Part shown: positions 37,792 to 49,700 of the stretch, in pieces | Position numbering within the stretch: the stretch's first letter is position 1 | Layout: every line of letters starts with the position of its first letter | DNA from: Musa acuminata AAA Group | Lineage: Eukaryota; Streptophyta; Magnoliopsida; Zingiberales; Musaceae | DNA: 64,000 nucleotides | Reading direction: 5' to 3' | NCBI RefSeq assembly: GCF_036884655.1 | Contig: NC_088342.1 | Span: 31,258,001 to 31,322,000, forward strand | The notes under the pieces: generated by a model | What the model was told of the DNA's origin: nothing | What the model saw: only the letters and a program-made list of their open reading frames with translations | The model's database searches: none | Made by a program: the position numbers and the translations under genes

Positions 37792-40700
37792 GCAAATTCA
37801 TATTATTAAGGATCCTGATCCATCGACTATGGAGTACGTTGTTTATTTTGGTGGTTGAAGTAGGTACAAACAAGTTGCTTTTGTTTATTACTTAATTTGC
37901 TGAAATCGTAATGTTTTGACAAATAATCGAACATCTCAACTCGTATCTTTGTAGATGATTCAAAATCAATAGAAGAATGAAGGAACTCGTATCTTTGTAG
38001 ATGATTCAAAATCAATAGAAGAATGAAGGAACGTACAGAAGTTGCTTCCGTTTGTTACTTAATTTGTTGAAATAGTGAAGTTTTGACACAATCTCATATC
38101 TCAACTCATATCTTTGTAGATGATTCAAAATCAATGGAAGAAACAAAAGAATGTGCAAGTTGCTCCTCAACAATCCAAAAAACATAAATTCTCTTTCTCA
38201 TCCTTGTTTGCACCTTTTTAAATTTAAATTGCATTAAATTTTGATTAAAAGGGTTAAAATAGGATTTTTTTTATATTTTTCAGGTAATTTTTTTGGCCAT
38301 TTTCTGGCAAATTTCTTGGAAATTGATACGTACTAACATACCTATATATGGTACATTAGTATTGATCAGTATGTACCAATCTAGGCCAGGACTGGTACCA
38401 ATTTCCAAGAAATTTGATCAGTTTGCACCTTTTTAAATTTAAATTGCATTAAATTTTGATTAAAAGGGTTAAAATAGGATTTTTTTTATATTTTTCAGGT
38501 AATTTTTTTGGCCATTTTCTGGCAAATTTCTTGGAAATTGATACGTACTAACATACCTATATATGGTACATTAGTATTGATCAGTATGTACCAATCTAGG
38601 CCAGGACTGGTACCAATTTCCAAGAAATTTGATCAGTTTGCACCTTTTTAAATTTAAATTGCATTAAATTTTGATTAAAAGGGTTAAAATAGGATTTTTT
38701 TTATATTTTTCAGGTAATTTTTTTGGCCATTTTCTGGCAAATTTCTTGGAAATTGATACGTACTAACATACCTATATATGGTACATTAGTATTGATCAGT
38801 ATGTACCAATCTAGGCCAGGACTGGTACCAATTTCCAAGAAATTTGATCAGTTTGCACCTTTTTAAATTTAAATTGCATTAAATTTTGATTAAAAGGGTT
38901 AAAATAGGATTTTTTTTATATTTTTCAGGTAATTTTTTTGGCCATTTTCTGGCAAATTTCTTGGAAATTGATACGTACTAACATACCTATATATGGTACA
39001 TTAGTATTGATCAGTATGTACCAATCTAGGCCAGGACTGGTACCAATTTCCAAGAAATTTGATCAGTTTGCACCTTTTTAAATTTAAATTGCATTAAATT
39101 TTGATTAAAAGGGTTAAAATAGGATTTTTTTATATTTTTCAGGTAATTTTTTTGGCCATTTTCTGGCAAATTTCTTGGAAATTGATACGTACTAACATAC
39201 CTATATATGGTACATTAGTATTGATCAGTATGTACCAATCCAAGCCAGGACTGGTACCGCACGTTGGCATCGGACGACGATTCTTGTGTAATATTACCAT
39301 GTACTGGTCCAAGTTAGGATTGGCAACAACGGTCGACACAAGACAATAATCCTTCTGTAATATTACCTAGAATGTAACACCGATTATATTTTTACATTTT
39401 GAATAAGTTTGAAAATGCATGATAAGTGAAATGCATTGGTTGATATTTTGTATCATGATCATCAATTTATTTGTGGATTTTGAGCTCAACATTTCCTTGG
39501 TTATTTAAAGAACCTGTTTTGCCAACACTAGAAGATTATCTGACTTCTAAGAAATAAAGGGCCCAAGGTAATAGATATGTTCCTTTTTCTTGTTTTCTAT
39601 GGAGTTTTAGCTGGAAATTCAATCCATCCGTGCACACGATTTCCATGGATAAGTAACTTTCATGGATTCCTTATGTTTTAGCTGGTTATTTGGATTTTAC
39701 TCCTACGATTCTGTGTAATTTCTGTTTACTTAAATTTGACTTTCCTAGAATATGCTTTCAGGCTACGATTGAGAATATAACCTACCATCACATTGAAAAA
39801 GATTCTCAACTTTGTTGATTGAGATAACTGCTACCTGTTTTTTGTTCCACTGGAGTTATTTTCATATATTACAAAAGGCTGTCCCAGATCTTTTATCCAA
39901 TCCTTATACTTGGATTATGGTTGGTGAATGAGAGTGTTGACTGCATTCTATTTGCTTGGTGCTTGAACCTTTCTGTTTGTTGTTTTCGTGCCCAGACATG
40001 ATCATGCATGGTATGCCGATATGACTTATTTATCAATCTAAAAGAACTTTGGGATCTATTATTTGGGTACAAAGTGAACCCATATACATGTACATGTATT
40101 TGCAAATTTCTTTCATTTGTCTATCTTTGCAAGTATGCATGCATGTACCAACATAGAATGTATGGCATAAGCACAACTTTATATTTTAAATCCTTGTTTG
40201 TGATTCAGTTTAGAAAATAAACTGTACCTTCTAAACTTATTCAGTCTTATTTCCAGTCATGCATCAAAACAATGTACTTGATGGACTGAATCAATTTGAT
40301 GGCACTGACACACATTATTTCCATTCTGGCCCACGGGGCCATCACTGGATGTGGGATTCTCGCCTTTTCAACTATGGGAGTTGGGAAGTATGGAAATGTT
40401 TCGATTCTAGACACCTATGTTACTTCTTTAAATTGAAAAAAATTCACCTTATTATCTTCCTTCCTCTAGGTTTTAAGATTTCTATTATCCAATGCGAGAT
40501 GGTGGCTGGAGGAGTATAAGTTTGATGGCTTTAGATTTGATGGTGTGACCTCAATGATGTACACTCATCATGGACTTGCGGTTAGTTATTCTGTCAATTG
40601 TGGAAAATACTGCTTTCCATACAAGATGATTATGTTTCATTTTCTTTATGTTATGATTCTGTACATTTTGAGATAATGTTGATGTTTAAAGTTACATTTT

Positions 40701-43700
40701 ACATATATGCATAATTCAGGAAATATGGTTTACAGCCTACTAAACGTCACTAAGTTTCTTAGGAACTAAATTTTTGTATCTATCTCTGTATAATTAGGAA
40801 AAGTTCTAGCCAGGAGTGCTCTGATATATGAATTATTTTTAACATTTATTTCTATTGTATTGTTGCTCTTGTATTCCCTGCTTATTACAGGTAGGCTTTA
40901 CTGGGAATTACAGTGAATACTTTGGGTATGCTACTGATGTGGATGCAGTGGCCTTCTTGATGCTGGTAAATGACATGATACATGGGCTTTACCCAGAGGC
41001 TGTTACTATTGGTGAAGATGTAAGTGGAACTTCTGTTTATTTGGTACTTGTACTGACATGAAAAAGTTATATGAAAAGTGAACAGTGATATCTTTGAAAT
41101 ATGAAGCTTAAATTCCATTGGTTATCTTTGAAATATGAAAAGTGACACTGAGTCCTTAAATTTGACCCAACTCGTAAATAAAAAAGAGTATCCTAGTGCA
41201 TGAGGAGAATTTTCTTGTATTTGTCCTTTGGAAATAGGAGATGTTCTATAGTTTCCTAGTTGAAGAATGGGATATTTAGATGGTGGATGAAAGTAATTTG
41301 CAAGTATTTTCATTAGATAGTTTAATGGAATAAGGTTGTTGGTACATTCAAGATACTTGAACTAGACATGTATTTTAGTGTTATGAAGTAGGAAGAAGTG
41401 GAAACCAGTTGATGGGCTTTTACTACTGAGTTTTCACAATCCCTATGGTGTGAGATTTAAGTCGTAAAAAACCTCTGTATAAGTTAATTCTAATGTTAGA
41501 TCAAAGTAGATAGATATGACATCTTGAAATCCATTGCAGTATCAGGTGGAGACGAGTGTATATACGTATGTAGGTCCTTTTGTGGTTACATAAGCAGTTC
41601 ATTTTTTTCAAAAGGGCAGCCCAGTACATGAGGCTGCGACCACTGTGGCTTCAGAAGGTTGGAAGTACATACCTTACCTCACATACTCAAGAGGCTATTT
41701 TCATTATATCCATTCTATTCCCTAAATACCCTTATAGCAACAGGATCATGGAAAGGTGAATGCCAGTACCTTTTGTCAATCAAGTAAAATAGTATTTAGT
41801 GTACTGTTTTCCATTTGTAAAGCTTGACTGTAAATTTGAATTCTTGAAACATTATTATTTTTTGTAGAAAAGGGCCTGTTAATAATAATATCTATTTTTA
41901 TTTGGAAACTTAAGCTGTTTTAGGATGTTATGGCCTTATGGGTATTGAGGAATTTGAGCTTACTCTTATAATGCAGCAATGGTTGGAAGAAAAAGAACTT
42001 TGACCTTACATGGCAATGGTTGGAAGAAAAAAATTTTGGTACTTGTGGAATAATTGAATATCACAGATTAATTCTAATGCATCTAAGGAGTTGTTATGGT
42101 CATCCAAGATTAATCAGGCCTCAGTTTCATTAGAATTCTTCCATTCTTTAACAGTTTCCTACTTTTCAAGAATCCTCAGAGTCATACTATATTTTTGTTT
42201 TTTACCTAAAAGATCTGACATGCTGTCTACATCTGTTCTGGAATCCCAGCGGAAGTCCATTATCTTAATATTTAGATAATCAGCTTTATGCCATTCTCAC
42301 ATGAGAAGCCCTATATTGTTGCAAATGGTCATTGTTTGGAGCTCATTGATCCCACATCATTCACAGAGGCATAATATGATGCCTCTTTAGATTGAAGGAA
42401 CTTAAATCTGAAATTTAAAACTCAGGCTGATAAATTGTGAAAGATGGATGCAGGACTGCTCTTAAATCACAGATTATTTTCCATTTTAGAGTGATGTGTC
42501 TGAATCTCATGGTATGTTGCTGAAGATGTAGAAGCTCTGGATGAAGAGGATTCTGAATAGGAATAGATGCTGACATAGGTGAAGGTTTAGGAATTGATCA
42601 AACGGGATGATTTTGTGACAAATGAAGAAATTGGAGTTCAAAAGATCAAGTCAGTGCAAGGGTTCATCATCAATGGATATCGTTAATGAAGTTCACATGA
42701 TTTGTGGATCAATTTTACAGATTCTTTAGTCAGCAATATCCAACACTTACTATCACTCATAAAGGTATATTAAGTCAAAATTCAAGAAATCTGATGCATT
42801 CAATGGAGTATCAACCCAAGGAACCCTTTAATGGACTCTCATCACAATTTTGTAGTTGAAAGTTTCACAGGGAATTTCAACTTGAAACAATTTGAGAGAC
42901 ACACATCTTCACAGGGAATTTCTCAACTATTTCTCTTTTCTATTTGTCCTTTTGGCCTTATGTCTTTCTCTATATTCTCTCTTTAGCATATGTTTTTTAT
43001 CTCTACTTTCACTTCCTCTCATCCTAGGAGCTTTGTTTTGCTGCTTTTCTATAGAACCTTGTACCTGCTTTAGATTATTTGTTATTCTTACCCATCTCTT
43101 GCCATTTATTTTTAAGCAGCAAATGGCTCTATGCTGCTTTTACACCATACCATACCTATGTTGTGCTAAATACTGAGGTGGTTGCAGCAGTTTTTTATTT
43201 TTAGCTAATGACGAATAAATTCTCTCACTAGGACTAATACTTCTTGGTGGTTGGCCAGACTGGAACGGTATTGATTGGCATACTGGTATTGATATGGCTG
43301 GTATTGGTTGGTGCCACCTGGGCTAGAGAGAGAGACAGGAGGGGAGGATGCTGCGGCAAAGCTAATGAGAGGGGGAGGTGGAGGCAGCAAGATGGAGAAA
43401 TTTGTTGATAGAAGAGGGAAAGAGAGAGAAGGGAAGAAAAAAGAAGTGTTGACAGCTGTGTAATTGCTAAAAAAAATAAGTACCAGTGTCAGACAACAGG
43501 CTTACCACCTGCTGAAGTTTGGTACCAATGATGCTACCATTCTATAAGTTTGGAATGGTAAGCTTACTGGGCAGTGAGTAAAATTTCGAATTTGGCTAGG
43601 TGAAATCACATGTTTCACATACTGGTCTCAGGACATACTGATTAACCATTGGACTGATAAATATTGGTCCATATCGATTGGTCCAAACTTGAATCTATTC

Positions 43701-46700
43701 CATTAATCATGCTCTGGATGCATTAGCTAGACTGACTGGACTTGTCTGTCCAAGTCATGGTTCTTCATCTAGTCATTGAGAAACATATGCACTATTATTT
43801 TCTTATATTTATTTTGTTTTTTTCATGTTACTTGGGCAATCTTGTGGATATGCTAAATCATATGCAATTCTGATTTAAGACCATTCATGATATCTTTGGT
43901 GATTTATATACTTTTATTTAAGGTTCTAAATATTGTACCATACCGGTATACCGATCAGCTGTCTGTATGGTACGTATTGAGTTGTACCGAGTGTACCAAC
44001 ACACGGTATACTCAAGTGTACTGATGTACCACCCATACCGGTCCTCTATCAGATTGGTATGTACTACCTGTAACGAGTGGTATGGTATGATATTGCTAAC
44101 CATGCTTTTATTCATAATTTAGTGAACACATGTACTATTTTTATTTAGAATTGCATAGTATTTGCATTCATTGTAACAATTTACTTAAATAGGTTAGTGG
44201 AATGCCAACTTTCTGCATCCCTGTTCAAGATGGTGGTGTTGGATTTGAGTATCGCCTTCATATGGCTATTCCAGATAAATGGATTGAAATGATGAAGTAA
44301 GTTGGTTGTGGAATTCTCTATTTAAAGACATTTGTTTATTAAGTTTGACGTTCAAGTGTTTACCTATAGTTGAGTATAAGAAAAATAATTCTTAGCATTG
44401 TTACTTCATGCTCAATTTCTCTACCCTGTTAATTTGTTAGTTGATACTGGACATTGTTGGGCTTCAAGAATAGCTTACTTCGAATCAAGTAATTTGATTC
44501 ATGAAGCAGCTTAAAAGACAAATGATGGGTTATATTAAAAGACTTCACATGATGTATACATAAATTTGAAATAAAAACTAGGCAAGGTCCTCCAACCACA
44601 TACACATGTTCAGCAAAACATTTTCTCTTCATGGGAGGAATAAAACTTTCTTTGTCTTCTTTAGTTGAATAATATTTTTAACATTATGGATCAATCTTTC
44701 TTGTACCCAAATAGCTTTCCAACACATGTTATACACAAATCTGAGAATGAAGCTGACTAATTTATCTTAAGAAAAGTTCACACCACAGAATGCAATAATG
44801 TTTGACAAAGGCATTGTATTTAATGTTAACACAATTATAACGTACTTACATTCACTAGCTACTAGTGTTAACTATTCAGCAATCTTTAATTCTCAAAGTC
44901 ATTCCAATATGCTATATACCATATAAACTCTAGCGACTCAAATTTATACCTAGTCTTATTTTTCTGATGACTAAGATTTTGACAAGTTCAACATATGTAT
45001 ATGTGGACTGAAAGGGACTTCTGTTGGTGATTTTTCAGGTTAAAGGATGAAGATTGGAAGATGGGTGAAATTGTTCACAATCTCACTAATAGGAGATGGC
45101 TAGAGAAATGTGTGGCTTATGCTGAAAGCCATGACCAAGCTCTTGTTGGTGACAAGACCATCGCATTTTGGTTAATGGACAAGGTTCTTAATAGTCTTTT
45201 TCAGCAATATTGTATCATGTGTATTTTGAAAATTTGAACATAATGCATAACCAAGGTTCATCATACTGTGGCATACCGTTTGGTACGAGTGGTACATACC
45301 GGTCCAACAGGGGATCAGTACGGGAGATACATTGGAGCACCCGCACCCCCATGTACTATGTATTGGTATATTTGTACAGATCGGTATGTATCGTACCGAC
45401 AGCTGGTTGGTACATCAGTATAGACGGGTAAGACGAATCATGGGTATAACAAGGACAATTTTTTTTTCCCCTGATATTAACTTGTTTTGTCTGGTTATAT
45501 AACCAACTTTAGTTTATTAAAAACTTTAAATAGCGGTATGGTCCAACTGCCCCTTGGTCACCAATAAATGACTGTATAGGCTTAGTTAAGATGTCTCTTG
45601 AGCTTTTAGGAATTTTCAAAGCTGCAAAACATTGAAAGTGACAAAAATAGTAGTTAGTGCACTTGCCAATGTTTCATTAACATGCAAAGGTATAAATTCT
45701 TCCCAATACTTTAAATGTTATTTTACTCTGATTTCTGCATTTTTGATGTCATGATTTCGTTGGTGGTAAGTAGTGGACATTTTGTGACACTAAACTGAAA
45801 GTAACCTGACCAAAAATTGGCTAACTTCATCCCTTTTTAAGGTTGAGAAATTATTTGTTTTCTTTATCAGCATGAAATTTATTTGAACATCATTCTTGTG
45901 ATGAACATTATGTAATCTGTCACTATGTGATGCAATTACTGTATTGTTTTTTGTTAAAATTTTCTGTATGTCACATCATACACATCATGATTTGATGCTC
46001 AAGTTCTTTATAGTATCTTGAAAGATTTCTTATTTCAGTTGTTTAACAGTTAAAGATAGTCCGTGATAATTCGTAACTTTTCTTGTTACTTTATAAAGTT
46101 GATTTCAAAATTATTTGTAATTTAACAACTAAACTGCTTCTGGTTTTTACAGTGATTATTTGTAGTTGAAGGCTGCTCTTAACTTTGATTATTTATATTA
46201 GTTAAACTCTTCATTTCATATGTGTTCATATCTTATCTTCAAGTAATAATCTCTGACATGGCGTTCTTCTTTCCAAATTGTGTTATTAATCCATGAAGCA
46301 TTTCTAAGACTAGGTGACTTGTATGGCAAACTTTTCTTCTTGATAATATCTAATTTCATTCATCACTTGAGACAAACTCTACATACTCTAAATGCATTTT
46401 CCTTTATTTTTGGCAATTAAATAAAACATTATACTGCCACACATAAAATGATACAATCATGTCCCCAAGTCAAGGCTTCAAATCTTGGTACTGAATGGGT
46501 ACTGGTCCTTGGATTGTTGGTGTATGGTTACCATGTATCACTACACACTTATTTGTCAGTACGAGTCCAGTTAAGGGATGAGTGGTAAATTAAAGAATAG
46601 AGAAAGAGACAGAGAGAAGAGTGGAGGAGAGTTGATGGAGGTAGGGGAGGACATAGAGAAGGAAGAAGAGAGAAGCAGAGAAAGAGATGGAGAGAGAGAG

Positions 46701-49700
46701 AGAAAGAGAGAGGAAAAGAAAAACGAAAAAAAGAATTGACAGTTGTGACTGCTATCATATTTAAAAAGAAAAAAGAATTGGAGCCAAACACCTCATGCCC
46801 TTCAGTACTGATCTCTTTATCGCCTGGTAAACTTGGTATAGTGAGCTTAATGAGTGATACAGCATATACCAGGCTGAATTGGACAAAATCATCCAGTCCG
46901 CATCCAATAGGCTACATACCTACTGGTACAGGCAGTATTTTAAACCATGCCCCAAACAAAAACAAGAAAAGCAGGGGTATTATCATCTCTACACAAGACT
47001 CTACCTTAATCTCTATCAGCAAAAAAAAAAGGTTGTTACATATACAATTATAAACAATCAACTAACAAGTAGAATATATTGGTATCAAACAACCATCAAA
47101 AGAAACCTGTGTGCTATACAAACTGTTCAGGAGAAGCCAACATGTAGAACAACACTGCCATGGCTATTTATATGTTAAAGGTTAGTTCCTTTCTTTCTGA
47201 ATAAAGTAATTTACTTTTGTTGATTATGATCATGCAATATTGTCCTAAAGTCAAAAAAGAACAAGAGAATATTCAATACTTATTTTGAAGTACAAAATCC
47301 AAAAAATGTTGTACTGGCAACAATTTTATATATCTTTATTCTTTTTTCTGTACTTGTTAATTGTGAGCTGCTCATATTGTAAATCTTTTATTCTTCTTCT
47401 TGTTCTTGTTAGTGGGTGCATTATCTTTCACTATACTCTGTTAATTGAACAGCAGAAACAAAAGTCTGAAATTATCTTTATCGGCAATACAAAGCTGCGG
47501 TGAAATTATCTTTATGGACTGAGTTCCCCTGTCATTGCTTATGTAGGATATGTATGACTTTATGGCACTGGATAGACCATCAACTCCCAGGATTGATCGT
47601 GGAATTGCTCTGCACAAAATGATTAGACTAGTCACAATGGGTTTGGGTGGTGAAGGATATCTAAACTTCATGGGAAATGAATTTGGGCATCCAGGTACAA
47701 TATGTCATGTTATGCTTAAATTATTCTAAATTTTGACCTTCATTGGCATTATTTTATTTATTAATTAAATTGTTGGCACACAGACTATTGACATGATTTT
47801 TCTTGTTAATTTCAATTTTTTTTCTTTTGCTAGAATGGATAGATTTTCCAAGAGGTGATCAACATCTTCCAAATGGGGCAGTGATACCAGGGAACAATTA
47901 TAGTTATGATAAATGTCGTCGTATGTTTGATTTAGTAAGTTAGGAAGATGATGTTATTTATTTTTATTTCTATTCATGGTAGTTTATTGTGACTAGTTTG
48001 ACACAAGGAAGTGGATCAAGATTTGGTAAAACTGACAAACTTAACAAGGGGAGATAGACCATGTCATGTCAATATGTTCTAGTTGGAGGTAACAGTCATT
48101 GGCCACAAATTGTGTGGTCTGTTATTACTGTAATTTCAATCATAAATGAAAATACTAGTTTGTTTTCACATATATGCATGAAGCTATGCTTTGAAAATTT
48201 CTCATCTGCCGATCTGTTGCTAACTGGATTCTCTTGAGTCTTGATTCCACTGATTGCAAAATGTCAAATCTTATAGTTTGTTACTTTTGTATCTATCAGG
48301 AAAAAACCCAATTTTGTCATGATACATCTATTTGCTTTGTCATACTTAAATATATAGCTGAATCTGATGTTACCTTTAACATAAGATCCTAGATATATGC
48401 TCTTAAAGTTTTACTTAGATATCAATTTGATGGATGCATATGATGGTTTCTCTATAAGTTACGTTAAATATGTGAGATGTCATCTAAACTCTAAAATGTT
48501 TCACTTGGAGGAAGTTAGCAGATCATATCGATTTACATTGTTTTTTTTATTGGTAGTGAGCAGGTATTGTTGGTTAATGCAGGCAGCTCTTTATACTGTT
48601 TCACCATCTTGTGAATTTACCTTGAAAATTAGTTTCCTATAGCATCTCCATATGTTAAAAAACAATTTAGAGCATTTTTTAAATTTATTTAAATTCATTA
48701 TTTTTAATACTCACTTGTGTTCTGTACACAAATTTTGTCAGATTGCCCTGTTATAGTATCTGATCACTTATCATCCTTTTTAATTCTAGGGAGATGCAGA
48801 TTATCTCAGGTATCGAGGAATGCACGAATTTGATCAAGCAATGCAACATCTTGAGGAGCAATATGGCGTATGTTTCCTTCTTTTTTTTTTTTTTTTTGCG
48901 GGTAGAATCTTTACAATCCTGTGGCAATGATTAGCTGGTTAAGGAAGATCCATATTGTTAACTATAAAAAAATATTTAGATATCAGCCAAAATATATTCT
49001 TATTTTGCAAACTTATTAAAATTTAATCTGTTATCACTTTCCTTTTCAAGTTTCACAATGATTTTAATGATATATGAATTTACTAAATTAGGGTAGAATA
49101 TCATATCATAATCTTTCTGAGACATTAGAAAATGCCACAGATGATGTATTTTAGTTGAGCAAAAATTTGGACTGAATAATTACGTGGCATGAAATGAACA
49201 ACAGATAGTCATTCATCAGAGAAAAAATTTCAATATGAACATTTTAGACTTTGATTGCAGTATTAAAATTGTGACTGTTGCTTTTTCTCCAATGTAGATC
49301 CATGGGCATTTTGTCTCAAAATTATTCACCAGAAAATATGCATAAGTCCTTTTTTTGTCATGGAAGGATATTTTTACATGTGGATGTTGTTTAAAGTGGA
49401 TGTGTATTGCAGTTCATGACATCAGAGCACCAATATATTTCACGGAAAGATGAGGGGGATAAGATGATTATTTTTGAACGAGGGAATTTGGTATTTGTTT
49501 TCAATTTTCATTGGAGTAATAGCTATTTCAACTACCAAGTTGGTTGCTTAAAGCCTGGAAAATTCAAGGTATGTCAACCTTCACAAAATGCCTTCCTATG
49601 AAAAGCTACGTCTATTGTTTGGACTTCATATTTTATTTTGACAAGGCTCTTTTAGCATCAAGTTGCACGGGCTTGTTAGATCCTACTTGATATTTATGGC

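Larger units (their letters stand above)
30624..39357 (+). mobile_element. Older hAT copy (+ strand) interrupted by younger insertions
   Basis: An intact GCAG acceptor at about 30868 precedes a C-terminal transposase exon starting [12 protein letters not shown] (out of frame; the coding frame reads EWWLQF from about 30871). The exon runs to about 31628 and resumes after the 31637-37147 insertion at 37156-37330. Inside the remainder are a MITE (37519-37760) and a 215-bp array (38211-39285). The right end is near CAATAATCCTTCTG (39357), roughly the inverted form of the CAAGGATT ends. The left end is not resolved. Confidence 0.5.

Noticed and set aside
38211..39285. Regular repeats as a CRISPR array
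   Set aside because: The whole 215-bp unit is repeated without unique spacers, the sequence is plant nuclear DNA, and no cas genes are present.
40259..40519. Open frame starting MHQNNVLDG as a separate protein start
   Set aside because: It is an SBEII exon read in the post-insertion frame and continues into the intron after 40387.
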